DNA of 64,000 bases from Paenibacillus ginsengarvi (GTDB taxonomy: Bacteria; Bacillota; Bacilli; Paenibacillales; NBRC-103111). Made by a program: the position numbers and the translations under genes. Positions 25,675 to 34,266 of the stretch are shown here, in pieces; within the stretch, counting starts at the first letter, position 1, and every line of letters starts with the position of its first letter. The notes under the pieces are model-generated. The model did not search any database, was not told the DNA's origin, and was given only the letters and a program-made list of their open reading frames with translations. The stretch is from the NCBI RefSeq assembly GCF_003626695.1, contig NZ_RBAH01000014.1, positions 150,280 through 214,279 of the forward strand. The letters are read 5' to 3'.

Positions 25675-26415
25675 TCAATCGACCAGCACATGTTCGCGGA
25701 TAATGCGTGCGACGGCATGCTCGTTGTTCGTGACGGTGACCAGATTGGCGGCTTCTTTAAGCGCCTCCTGGGCGTTGCCCATCGCCACGCCGAGACCGGC
25801 CTCGCGAATCATCGACATGTCGTTCAGACTGTCGCCCATCGCCACCACTTCGTTCATCGTAATGCCAAGCCGCCGGCATACTTCGCCGATGCCGCTCGCC
25901 TTGCTGATCCCTTTCGGGTTAACTTCCAGATTGTGCGGGTGGGAGTTCGTAATCTCGTAGACGTCCTGCTCCCTGAGCCAGTCCGTAATGTGGGCGCGGC
26001 TAGCGTCGTTGTCGGTGAAAAAGCCGAATTTCAACCACTCCAAGCTGCCTAGATCGTCGGTCCACTGCTCCCGGTTGAACAACCCTTCGACGGCATACGC
26101 CCAAAACCAGGCATCGTGGCGAACCGCCATCTCGTGCATCGAACGGATCGCTTCGACATCCAGCGTATGACGCGAGATCAGCTCCCTTGGCGCCTTGTAC
26201 ACTTCCCCGCCGTTGACCGCTACGATCGGCGTCGTCAAATTCAGCTTGTCCGTATACGGATAAACGTTCTGAACTCCCCGTCCGGTCGACAGCATGACGG
26301 TAATGCCCGCGTCCAGCGCCTTGAACATCCAGGAGCGGTTCTCTTCCGAAACTTCATGCTCGCTGTTCAGCAGCGTCCCGTCCATATCGAGGGCTATTAG
26401 TTTGTAGCGTCCCAT
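25675..26415 (-). CDS. Cof-type HAD-IIB family phosphatase
   Basis: A 246-residue haloacid-dehalogenase hydrolase. Motif I is DMDGTLLN (nucleophile Asp near residue 10), motif II is STGRG, and motif IV is GDSLNDMSM; the signature KGISKASG is typical of Cof-type sugar-phosphate phosphatases. The cap domain lies in the middle (type IIB). It lies 26 bases from the DUF456 gene on the same strand and may share its transcript. Substrate unknown. Confidence 0.9.
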   Translation of the reverse strand: MGRYKLIALDMDGTLLNSEHEVSEENRSWMFKALDAGITVMLSTGRGVQNVYPYTDKLNLTTPIVAVNGGEVYKAPRELISRHTLDVEAIRSMHEMAVRHDAWFWAYAVEGLFNREQWTDDLGSLEWLKFGFFTDNDASRAHITDWLREQDVYEITNSHPHNLEVNPKGISKASGIGEVCRRLGITMNEVVAMGDSLNDMSMIREAGLGVAMGNAQEALKEAANLVTVTNNEHAVARIIREHVLVD

Positions 26416-26464
26416 TCGTTCTCCCTCTCCTTGTTGTCTGTGTAGAAGATCCGAGCGCGGTGCA

Positions 26465-28345
26465 TTAGCCGCCTACGGCACGGCTGTGACTCAAGCCCTT
26501 CTGCTCCCGCAAGTACGTATCGTGCCATAATGCGAAAATATATACCGCCCACAGAAGCCGCGAATAATCGCCTTGACCGCTGCGGTGCAGCTTCAGCATC
26601 CGTTCCACCTCGGAAATTTGCAGCACATGGTCGATACCGGAGCCGCGAATCTGCTCGAGCAGCTCAGCTCCGCGGGCTCCCTTCAGCCAATCGCGCAGCG
26701 GCACCGGGAAGCCGAGCTTCGGCCGGTTCAGAATAAAGTCCGGAATGATGCCCTCCATCGCCTTCCGGAATATATATTTCGTCGTCCCGCCGCCAAGCCG
26801 GTATTCCATCGGAACGGTGCGGGCGAATTCGAACAGCTCCTTGTCGAGAAACGGCACGCGCAGCTCGAGCGAATGCGCCATCGTCATTTTGTCCGCTTTC
26901 ATCAAAATATCGCCCGGCATCCATAGGTTCATATCGATATACTGCATCCGCGACACCGGATCGAGATGCTTCGTCTTGTCGTAATATTGGCCGGCGACCT
27001 TCCACGGATTCGGATAAGCGCCGAGCAGCCCCGGATCGCAGCGGACAAGCGCCTTCTTGGCCGCCTCGTCGAACAGCTTGGCGTTGCCGAGAAACCGCTC
27101 TTCGAGCGGCGTCGTCGCACGCAGCAAATATCCCCGGCCGGTCATGCCCCCGGGCAGCAGACGAGCAACCTGATGCAGCAACCGCTTCAGCGGCAGCGGC
27201 AGCCAGGCCAGCGGCTTCAAAGCCAGAGGCTCTCGGTAAATGCGATAGCCGCCGAACAGCTCGTCTGCTCCTTCGCCGGACAACACGACCGTAACATGCT
27301 CGCGGGCAAGCTGCGCCACATGATACAAGGCGATGGCCGAAGGGTCGGCAACCGGCTCGTCCTGATGCCATACCGCCTTCGGCACGGAATCGAAATAGTC
27401 GCGCTCCCCGATTACCTTCGCGTGATGGCTCGTCCCGAGCGCGGCCGCCGTTTCTTTGGCGATAATCGTCTCGTTGTTCGCCCCTTCGAAGCCGACGGAG
27501 AACGTGCGGATCGGCTCGATAGCGCGCATATGGGCGGCGATCGCCGTCGAATCGATGCCGCTGGACAGGAAGCAGCCGCGCTCCACGTCGCTGTGCATAT
27601 GGTGAATGACCGAATCCTTCAACCGCTCCCGCAGCTCCTCGACCATATCGCCGAACGGCCGCTGCACCGGTGCGAACATCGGGTCCCAGTACCGGCTAAT
27701 CTTGATCTTCCCATCCATCGTAACCGTAATCGTATGGGCCGGAGGCAGCTTGCTGATGCCCTCGAACATCGTATTCGGCTCCGGCACGTACTGGAACGTC
27801 AAATATTGCAGCAGGCTTTCCTCGGCGAGACGGCGGTCCGCCCCGGCTTCCAGCAAGCTTTTGATTTCCGAGCCGAACAAAAACCGTTTGCCGTCACAGG
27901 CGTAGTAAAACGGCTTGATGCCGAAATGGTCGCGCGCCCCGAACAGCTTTCTGCGGCCGCGGTCAAAAATGACGAAGCCGAACATGCCGCGCAAATGCCG
28001 CACGCAATCTTCGCCATATTCCTCATACAGATGGACGATGACTTCGGTATCCGTCTGCGTCCGGAAAGTGTGCCCCTTCGCAAGCAACTGCTCGCGAAGC
28101 GACTGGTAATTGTATATTTCGCCGTTGAAAACGATCCAGACGGTATCGTCCTCGTTGCTGAGCGGCTGGTGTCCTTCCTTCAGGTCGATAATCGACAAGC
28201 GCCGGAATCCAAGCCCGATACCGGGATCCGTCCATACGCCCGCATCGTCCGGACCGCGGTGTCGGATTACGTCCATCATCGCGTACAGCGAAGCTTCGGG
28301 CACGTCGCGATTGTCGAAGTACATCATGCCGGTTATGCCGCACAT
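26465..28345 (-). CDS. asnB: Asparagine synthase (glutamine-hydrolysing)
   Basis: A 626-residue two-domain enzyme. The N-terminal Ntn glutaminase begins MCGITG, with Cys2 as nucleophile and RHRGPDD, GFRRLSI and NGEIYN motifs; the synthetase domain has the PP-loop SSGIDST (near residue 262) and SGEGADELFGGY. It makes asparagine from aspartate, ATP and glutamine. Bacilli have several paralogues (AsnB, AsnH, AsnO), so the symbol is generic. The 230-base leader is strongly structured and has a promoter-like element (28579-28607). Confidence 0.93.
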   Translation of the reverse strand: MCGITGMMYFDNRDVPEASLYAMMDVIRHRGPDDAGVWTDPGIGLGFRRLSIIDLKEGHQPLSNEDDTVWIVFNGEIYNYQSLREQLLAKGHTFRTQTDTEVIVHLYEEYGEDCVRHLRGMFGFVIFDRGRRKLFGARDHFGIKPFYYACDGKRFLFGSEIKSLLEAGADRRLAEESLLQYLTFQYVPEPNTMFEGISKLPPAHTITVTMDGKIKISRYWDPMFAPVQRPFGDMVEELRERLKDSVIHHMHSDVERGCFLSSGIDSTAIAAHMRAIEPIRTFSVGFEGANNETIIAKETAAALGTSHHAKVIGERDYFDSVPKAVWHQDEPVADPSAIALYHVAQLAREHVTVVLSGEGADELFGGYRIYREPLALKPLAWLPLPLKRLLHQVARLLPGGMTGRGYLLRATTPLEERFLGNAKLFDEAAKKALVRCDPGLLGAYPNPWKVAGQYYDKTKHLDPVSRMQYIDMNLWMPGDILMKADKMTMAHSLELRVPFLDKELFEFARTVPMEYRLGGGTTKYIFRKAMEGIIPDFILNRPKLGFPVPLRDWLKGARGAELLEQIRGSGIDHVLQISEVERMLKLHRSGQGDYSRLLWAVYIFALWHDTYLREQKGLSHSRAVGG

Positions 28346-28423
28346 AGGGATAGTCCTTTCTTTTCTAGCAATTGCCCGGTCGGCGCCAACGCTCGGTTCG
28401 CACCTTCCATAGCAGCCTTGTTT

Positions 28424-28446
28424 TTAAGAAAAACGTCTATCGACGT
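28424..28446 (-). terminator. Terminator-like hairpin in the asparagine synthase leader
   Basis: On the reverse strand ACGTC-GATA-GACGT is followed by TTTTTCTT about 80 bases before the coding start, so it may act as an attenuator. Confidence 0.45.
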
Positions 28447-28473
28447 ATTTCAGGGACGGGCGACCGCGACTGA

Positions 28474-28552
28474 ACCCCACAAAGTGAAGAAAAGCTACGA
28501 AGCACATTCCGTTTACTTTGCGGGGACCCCAAATCCAGCGGTAGTTTTTCTT
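28474..28552 (-). ncRNA. Pseudoknot-like structured leader RNA of the asparagine synthase gene
   Basis: Two long complementary pairs interlace. Stem 1 pairs 28515-28525 with 28475-28485 (11 bp with one G-U). Stem 2 pairs 28541-28552 with 28487-28498 (12 positions, one mismatch), and its 3' strand lies in the loop of stem 1. This is the topology of an H-type pseudoknot. It does not match the T-box layout, being too short. Function is inferred only from position before a possible attenuator. Confidence 0.45.
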
Positions 28553-28578
28553 GTTTCAGAAAACGCCTCTAGTAACCC

Positions 28579-28607
28579 AGTATACCACACATTGCGGCCT
28601 GGATTAA
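28579..28607 (-). promoter_or_regulatory. Sigma-A-like promoter of the asparagine synthase gene
   Basis: Reverse strand TTAATC, 17-base spacer, TATACT. It would give a leader of about 230 bases. Confidence 0.45.
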
Positions 28608-28722
28608 CATGAGGGTGGAAAAGAAACGCCCGCGCCTGTGGTTTTGTCGACCGCAGCGAATGACGGAGTCGGATGTCTACCAACTGCCGCTTCCCCTGCC
28701 CACCTGCGAGCAGCGCCCTCAT

Positions 28723-28745
28723 TAACGGAACTTTCGCTTCCGCTT
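28723..28745. repeat. 23-bp palindromic repeat, copy 5
   Basis: TAACGGAACTTTCGCTTCCG, as in copy 3 at 15552; the right arm is slightly altered. Confidence 0.7.
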
Positions 28746-28781
28746 CCTCTATCACCCCGGACAACGGCACCCTGCCAGCTA

Positions 28782-28804
28782 TAGCGGAACTTTCGCTTCC
28801 GCCC
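28782..28804. repeat. 23-bp palindromic repeat, copy 6
   Basis: TAGCGGAACTTTCGCTTCCG, same core as copies 3 and 5. Confidence 0.65.
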
Positions 28805-28900
28805 ACCGCCGCCAAGCTGAGGCGTTAACAAAAAGCCGCCTGCCCTCCAGGGAGCAAGCGGCGTATCGCCAACGCAGCGCAGCTATTCGCTCTGCTGCCG

Positions 28901-29962
28901 TCAGTCCAGACGGACTTCCCGGCCGCTCACGGCAGATTCGTAAATTGCGCTCAAAATTTTGATCATATCGACGCCCTGCTCCGGTGTAAACGTAGGCTCC
29001 GTCCGGCCCTGCACAACGTCGACAAAGTGGTTGATGTTCACCTTGTGGCCGCCCGGATCTTTCGGCAGCTGCGGCGTAATGTTGCACAGCGTTCCTTCGA
29101 TCTCGGTGAACAGCTTCAGATCGTCGTTGAACAGACTAAAGCCGGCTTTCGTGCCGCGCAGCTCGACGAACCGCCCTTCCGTCTCGACATTCGAAGCCCA
29201 GCTGAACTCAAGCTGCAGCGACGCCCCGTTTTCGAAGCGGATAAAACCCGTCGCCAAATCCTCGACGTCAAACGTCCCGTTCTCCTGCTTGCTGCCAAAC
29301 GAGCTGTGAACCGAATCGGACAGCTCGGTGCCGGCGAACTTCGTATATACGGAGCCGCTTACGGCTACGGGCTTCGGATTGCCCATAATCCAGACGGCCA
29401 GATCGATCATATGCACGCCGAGGTCGATCAGCGGGCCGCCTCCAGACAGCTCCTTCGTCGTGAACCAGCCGCCCTTGCCAGGAATGCCGCGCCGGCGCAG
29501 CCAGCCGCAGCGGCCGGTGTACACTTCGCCCATGTGGCCCTTCTCGACGTAGGTGCGCAAAAATTGCGATACCGGACGGTACCGGTTGTTGCGCATGACC
29601 ATAAGCACTTTGCCGGAGGCTTTGGCGGCTTCGGCCATTTTGACCGCTTCCGCAGGATTGATCGCATCCGGCTTTTCGCAAAAGACGTGCTTGCCGGCTT
29701 GCAGCGCGGCGATGGCAACCTCGGAATGGTACAGGTTCGGCGTACAAACGTTGATGATGTCGATATCGTCCCGGGCGATGACGTCCCGGTAATCCTCGTA
29801 CACGTCCTTGATGCCGTGTTCATCGGCGATTTTTTGCGCTCCCGCTTTGTAAGCGTCGCACACCGCCACCAGTTCGGCTTCGGGATTGGCCAGCCATGCC
29901 GGCAAATGAATGCTTCGGAAAATGTTGCCCGTCCCTACGGCGGCTACTCTCAGCTTTGTCAC
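28901..29962 (-). CDS. Gfo/Idh/MocA-family oxidoreductase
   Basis: A 353-residue NAD(P)-dependent oxidoreductase with the Rossmann motif AAVGTGNIFRSIHLPAW at the N terminus, CEKPDA near residue 95 and the substrate-domain motif DLGVHMIDLAVWIMG. The family usually has EKP followed by Ala/Leu; here Asp follows. The GTG at 29962 is preferred since GGAGG lies 9 bases upstream. It is in line after an AraC regulator gene (30110-30982) and may be its target. Confidence 0.9.
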   Translation of the reverse strand: MTKLRVAAVGTGNIFRSIHLPAWLANPEAELVAVCDAYKAGAQKIADEHGIKDVYEDYRDVIARDDIDIINVCTPNLYHSEVAIAALQAGKHVFCEKPDAINPAEAVKMAEAAKASGKVLMVMRNNRYRPVSQFLRTYVEKGHMGEVYTGRCGWLRRRGIPGKGGWFTTKELSGGGPLIDLGVHMIDLAVWIMGNPKPVAVSGSVYTKFAGTELSDSVHSSFGSKQENGTFDVEDLATGFIRFENGASLQLEFSWASNVETEGRFVELRGTKAGFSLFNDDLKLFTEIEGTLCNITPQLPKDPGGHKVNINHFVDVVQGRTEPTFTPEQGVDMIKILSAIYESAVSGREVRLD

Positions 29963-30109
29963 TTGCGTGTCCCTCCTGCTCCTGAATGACAACCGTCTTC
30001 ATTATGAGCGCAATAGCCACCGCTTACAAGCGGATCGCCGCAAGCTTCATCATACCTTCACACGGCAAGTTACCGGCAGGCGATAGCCGCGACTCGCCAT
30101 AGTCAGCGG

Positions 30110-30982
30110 TCAGGATGGAGTGCCGGTATGCATGCGGCGGTACTGGTTCGGAGACAGATGAACCGTCTCCTTGAACACGCGGCCGAAATAAGCGATACTG
30201 TCGAAGCCGACCCGCTCGGCGATGCGCAGCACCTTCCAATCGGTTTCCCGAAGCAGCAGCTTCGCTTCCTTGATGCGCACATAATTGACGTAATCGACAA
30301 AGGAGAAGCCGGATATGTCTTTGAAAACGCGGCTCAAATAGTAGGGGCTGATATAAAACGTTTCCGAGAGGTGCGCCAGCGTCAACGGCTTGGCGTAATG
30401 GGATTCGATATAATGGGTGATTTCCGCCACCTTCAGGTGCAGCGGCGAATCGATGGGCTGCGCCTCCTGAGCGTATTTGCCAGTGCATCTCGCAATATGC
30501 ACGAGCAGCTCGACGGCCAGCGCCTTCAGGCACATTTCGTACCCGTCCGAGCCCGCTCTCAGCTCCGAAATCGCGCGGAATAAAAGCGCTTCCGCATAGT
30601 CACGGTCCTCTCCCTTGAGGCGCAGCGTCGGATTGGCGCTGTGAAACGGCTTCAGCAGATCCAGCTTCGAATTGCCCGCCCTCGAGCGCTCCAGAAACGT
30701 GTCGGTAAAATTCATCACGATACGCTGATGCTGGAGTGCGCCGGCAAACTGCGTACGATGCAGCACAAATTTGGGGATAAACACAAAATCGCCCTGTTCA
30801 ACCGGGTACACGCGGTCTTTAATAAAATATGAACGCTGCCCCCTTAACAAAAAGTACACCTCGTATTGATCGTGTACGTGGCCCCTTATGTTATAAGGGC
30901 CGTTCTTGTGCGAATAAGACCATACAAATTCATCGTCGCTGTACGTATAGTGGTCGACTATATTCGTGCTCGATAAAGACAC
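30110..30982 (-). CDS. AraC-family transcriptional regulator
   Basis: A 290-residue regulator: cupin-type ligand domain (about 25-110; HVHDQYEVYFLLRGQRSY and VEQGDFVFIP), linker, and two C-terminal helix-turn-helix motifs (about 190-285; LTLAHLSETFYISPYYLSRV and LRIAERVGFDSIAYFGRVF). The GTG start has GAGGTG upstream. It resembles regulators that control sugar-metabolising enzymes; the oxidoreductase gene lies about 150 bases downstream on the same strand. Confidence 0.9.
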   Translation of the reverse strand: MSLSSTNIVDHYTYSDDEFVWSYSHKNGPYNIRGHVHDQYEVYFLLRGQRSYFIKDRVYPVEQGDFVFIPKFVLHRTQFAGALQHQRIVMNFTDTFLERSRAGNSKLDLLKPFHSANPTLRLKGEDRDYAEALLFRAISELRAGSDGYEMCLKALAVELLVHIARCTGKYAQEAQPIDSPLHLKVAEITHYIESHYAKPLTLAHLSETFYISPYYLSRVFKDISGFSFVDYVNYVRIKEAKLLLRETDWKVLRIAERVGFDSIAYFGRVFKETVHLSPNQYRRMHTGTPS

Positions 30983-31180
30983 CGCTTCCCACCTCGCTTG
31001 TGCCTGTTCCTAATCAAATTATAGCAAACGCGGCGGCCGAAAACTAAGCAAAATACGTTAAGAAAACATAAAGATTCGCAATATTTTGTACAGATTCACC
31101 CTTTTCAAATGCGCTACGATAGCAGCAATCAGGCGCTCCAAGGAGTGTGCACATTCAAGCGATAAAGGGGACGATAGCCT

Positions 31181-31918
31181 GTGATTCGTATGTATATCAT
31201 TCGTCATGCCCAGCCTGCCAGCCAGGAGCCCGGCTACGACGGGGGCCCGAACCCTCCGCTCGGGCAGCGGGGACTCGTCCAGGCGGAGCGCGTCGGCGCC
31301 CAAATGAAGAAGTGGGGCGTCGACAGACTGTATTCGAGCTCGATGCAGCGGACGCTGGAAACGGCGCGGCCCATTTACGAGCAGACGGGCGTTCCGTGGC
31401 ATGTATGGCCTGCCATAAGCGAAACCGACCGGCGCGGCTGGCCGCGTATCCGGGAACGCTTGGCCGCAGGCGAAACGATTGGGTGGTCCGCCGAGGACCG
31501 GCTCCGCCATGAGCACCCGAACCATGTCCCGCTCGGCGCTTTGCGCGAACGTTTCGGCGTTTTTACTGCCGATCAGCCTTTCGATTGGCCGGACCAGTGG
31601 TGGCAGCCGCTAACGAACGAAACCCGTGAGCAAGCATACCAGCGGGCTGAAGATTCCATTCGCCATCTGCTGCAGCGGCACGAGCATGAGGACGTCCGAA
31701 TAGCGATTGTCTGCCACGGCGCGTTAGGCTCCATCCTGCTGACACTGCTCGCAGGCAGTCCGCCATGCGACCACAATCTGTTCAGCCAGGCCCATGCCGC
31801 GATATCCGCCGTAGACATCCGGGACGGCCATACGCAGATCAAGTTCGTCAATTATGTCGGCCATCTGCCGGAGGATGAAATAACCGAGGGCGTCGAATTC
31901 GGCCTTGGCGGCTTCTAG
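31181..31918 (+). CDS. Histidine phosphatase family protein
   Basis: A 245-residue phosphoglycerate-mutase-like phosphatase with the catalytic N-terminal motif IIRHAQP (the family form is RHG or RHA) and the second histidine in VCHGALG. SSSMQRTLETARPI is the usual phosphate-loop helix. A GTG at 31181 and an ATG at 31190 are both possible starts. It is likely to dephosphorylate small molecules. The following lipoprotein gene starts 37 bases later on the same strand. Confidence 0.87.
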   Translation: MIRMYIIRHAQPASQEPGYDGGPNPPLGQRGLVQAERVGAQMKKWGVDRLYSSSMQRTLETARPIYEQTGVPWHVWPAISETDRRGWPRIRERLAAGETIGWSAEDRLRHEHPNHVPLGALRERFGVFTADQPFDWPDQWWQPLTNETREQAYQRAEDSIRHLLQRHEHEDVRIAIVCHGALGSILLTLLAGSPPCDHNLFSQAHAAISAVDIRDGHTQIKFVNYVGHLPEDEITEGVEFGLGGF

Positions 31919-31955
31919 TCCGAACCATGACCAACAATCCGGGGGGACAATCGCT

Positions 31956-33251
31956 ATGAATATGAAAAAAATGCGCTCCGCAGCAATCTGTATGCTCGCT
32001 CTCGCCGCCGCTCTGGCCGGCTGTCAGCAAGCCGAGCCAGCCGGGCAGGCCGTCAAGACGCCGGGTCCGGCGCCGAAGGAAGCCGAGCCGATCAGTACCG
32101 ATCCGGTCAAGCTGACCGTATTCAAAGGCCAGGCGATCAGCGACGACGAATGGGACCAACTGCTGGTCCAGCCGCTCAAGAAAAAATATCCGTACATTAC
32201 GCTGGAGCCGCTGAGCGGCAACTTGGCGGACATTATCGCCTCGGGCGTCGTGCCTGATCTGCTGACCCAATTTAACGGCTACGTGACCGACTTTATCCCG
32301 TTTAATCTGCTCATGGACTTAACCCCTCTCCTTACCAAGCATAAAATCGATCTGAAACAGTTCGATCCCGTTTATCTGGATGCGCTCCGCGTCATTTCGG
32401 ATAAAGGCGAATTGTACGGCTTGCCGTATTCGACGCAGTTCAATGCGCTCTACTATAACAAAGATTTGTTCGACCGGTTCGGCGTCGGTTATCCGAAGGA
32501 CGGCATGACCTGGGACGATGCGGCCCAGCTCGCCGAGAAGCTGACGCGCAAGGACGGGGCGGTGCAATATGTCGGACTCAGCTACGAGCACATTTCCCGC
32601 TTGTCATCCGCCCTGTCTCCGGATATTGTAGATATGAGGAAAGAAAAAGCTACCGTCAATAACGACTTGTGGAAAAAAGTGTTCGAGCTCGGCCACCGCA
32701 TCAACTCCATTCCCGGCAACGTATCGACCGGCAACGACGAATTTATCAAAAACAAGCGGGTCGCCATGTACGGTACGGTCAATCTGCTGACCAAGCTGAC
32801 CGATGCCGCCAAGAACGGTTTGAACGTCGGCGTCGCCCAATACCCGAGCTTCAAGGAACAGCCGAACGTGTACGGCTACGTGGACGCGCACTACATGCTC
32901 ATTTCCCGGCAGAGCAAGTACAAGGATCAGGCGATGCAGGTTATCGAGGTGTTCACGTCCGAAGAGGTGCAGAAGCTGTCCGCGCGCAAATTCGCCCGGC
33001 TGTCGCCGCTGCAAAATCCGGAGCTGAAAAAGCAGCTCGCAGCCGACATCCCGATGCTCGGATCGCTTGACCTGAGCCCAATTTTCAAAAGCAAGCCGTC
33101 CCCGGCTCCGGCCTTCTCGAAATATTACCGGGACGCGCGCAAAATTTTAATGGCCCAATATGACTTGTACAACGAAGGACAAAAGGACGTCAATACGGCG
33201 CTGCGCGAGGCGGATGAGGAGATCAACAAGTTGATCCAAGGCTCGAAGTGA
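31956..33251 (+). CDS. Solute-binding lipoprotein of the family 1 (Lpl/Ytc) type
   Basis: A 431-residue lipoprotein; lipobox LAGC at residues 20-23 after a short basic start and hydrophobic stretch. Family landmarks are LYYNKDLFDRFGVGYPKDG, KLTRKDGAVQYVG and the C-terminal GQKDVNTALREADEEINK, very like the protein at 16301. It should bind a sugar or oligosaccharide, but no transporter membrane subunits are adjacent. GGGGGG lies 10 bases before the ATG. The upstream histidine phosphatase and the downstream phosphoesterase may be co-transcribed. Confidence 0.87.
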   Translation: MNMKKMRSAAICMLALAAALAGCQQAEPAGQAVKTPGPAPKEAEPISTDPVKLTVFKGQAISDDEWDQLLVQPLKKKYPYITLEPLSGNLADIIASGVVPDLLTQFNGYVTDFIPFNLLMDLTPLLTKHKIDLKQFDPVYLDALRVISDKGELYGLPYSTQFNALYYNKDLFDRFGVGYPKDGMTWDDAAQLAEKLTRKDGAVQYVGLSYEHISRLSSALSPDIVDMRKEKATVNNDLWKKVFELGHRINSIPGNVSTGNDEFIKNKRVAMYGTVNLLTKLTDAAKNGLNVGVAQYPSFKEQPNVYGYVDAHYMLISRQSKYKDQAMQVIEVFTSEEVQKLSARKFARLSPLQNPELKKQLAADIPMLGSLDLSPIFKSKPSPAPAFSKYYRDARKILMAQYDLYNEGQKDVNTALREADEEINKLIQGSK

Positions 33252-33321
33252 CGGAAGCGGGAAAGCCCTTTCCCTTCGAACCGCCGCCGGGGCACCGCCG
33301 CCAACTTTGGAGGTAAGCCGC

Positions 33322-34032
33322 TTGAAAGCACTGATCATCTCCGATATTCACGCCAACATTTACGCGCTGGAAGCCATCTGGAAGGCGGAAAGCGACAGCG
33401 AGATCGTATACTGCGCAGGCGATCTCGTCGACTACGGCCCCTTTCCCCGGGAAGTTCTCGCCTGGGTTCGCGAGCGCCGCGTCGTAATCGTGCAGGGCAA
33501 TCACGACAGGGCCGTCGCCAAAGCTTATCGCAGCGGCGAGGAACTGTGGAGCATCCCGAACGAGGAGCTAAAGTGGAGGCATCACAACGCCCGGTTGCTA
33601 AGCGAAGAGGACGCTTCCTTTCTGGAGTCGCTGCCTCTCTCCGTCTCCTTCATGATGGACGGCGCCGCTTACAGCATGCAGCATATGTACATCGATTACG
33701 ATACGATCGTAAGTTTGCCTCAGTTCGAAACGTTCTGGGAGCAGCAAACGTCCGGCGACGTGCGGGATTCGGCGAACAGAAGGCTTATTTTCGGCCATAC
33801 GCACCGCAGATGCATTCACTATCTCGGCGATCGCGACCTGTGGCTCAACCCGGGAAGCATCTCGTACCGCCGCAAGGATGATCCAACGAAGACGGCCCAC
33901 TATATGACGATTACAGATGGGCGAATCGAAATGAAGAGCCTAAGCTACGACCGTTCGCCGCTATACAAGGCGGTTTTGGGCACTCGCCTTAGCGAGCCCG
34001 AGACGGAGACGGCCATCCGATTTTTCAGTTAA
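33322..34032 (+). CDS. Metallophosphoesterase family protein (YfcE/MJ0936-like)
   Basis: A 236-residue calcineurin-like phosphoesterase with all motif blocks: SDIHAN, GDLVDYGP, GNHD, and FGHTH. These bind a two-metal centre. The TTG start at 33322 follows GGAGGT at 7 bases, which is better than an in-frame TTG at 33307. Substrate unknown; phosphodiesters or protein phosphates are possible. A strong terminator follows. Confidence 0.9.
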   Translation: MKALIISDIHANIYALEAIWKAESDSEIVYCAGDLVDYGPFPREVLAWVRERRVVIVQGNHDRAVAKAYRSGEELWSIPNEELKWRHHNARLLSEEDASFLESLPLSVSFMMDGAAYSMQHMYIDYDTIVSLPQFETFWEQQTSGDVRDSANRRLIFGHTHRRCIHYLGDRDLWLNPGSISYRRKDDPTKTAHYMTITDGRIEMKSLSYDRSPLYKAVLGTRLSEPETETAIRFFS

Positions 34033-34037
34033 GACAG

Positions 34038-34074
34038 GCAGGCTGCCGGTTACCGGTAGCCTGCATTCTTTTTT
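34038..34074 (+). terminator. Intrinsic terminator after the phosphoesterase gene
   Basis: GCAGGCTGCCGG and CCGGTAGCCTGC form a stem followed by ATTCTTTTTT. Confidence 0.85.
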
Positions 34075-34224
34075 GGGCGGCATCCCCGCGGCCCTTTTGT
34101 TCCCTGCGGCTTTTTTCCCCGTTCATAATCGTGAAAATGACTACTTGCAGGAAATATTTGGCCGACGCCGAGCAAAAAAGTATGCCAAAATAAGGTTGCT
34201 TTCGCTTCTGCTATAGAAGAAAGA

Positions 34225-34238
34225 TGAAAACGCTGTCA
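34225..34238 (+). promoter_or_regulatory. cre (CcpA) site
   Basis: TGAAAACGCTGTCA matches the cre consensus TGWAANCGNTNWCA at all positions. It is 29 bases upstream of the lipoprotein start. Confidence 0.65.
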
Positions 34239-34266
34239 TTTTCTACAAATCGGGGGAGGGTTTTTA

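Larger units (their letters stand above)
28346..28900. other. Intergenic region between asparagine synthase and Gfo/Idh genes
   Basis: About 555 bases. It contains the structured leader and promoter of asnB and two palindromic repeats. No gene with a convincing start was seen. Confidence 0.6.

Noticed and set aside
28451..28478. T-box antiterminator in the asparagine synthase leader
   Set aside because: A CGCGG...CGTCCC string recalls a T-box, but the leader before the terminator is only about 130 bases and lacks stem I and a complete T-box sequence.
26966..28612. A 548-codon open frame on the + strand
   Set aside because: It is antisense to the asparagine synthase gene, whose motifs are complete; Arg/Gln-rich composition shows a shadow frame.
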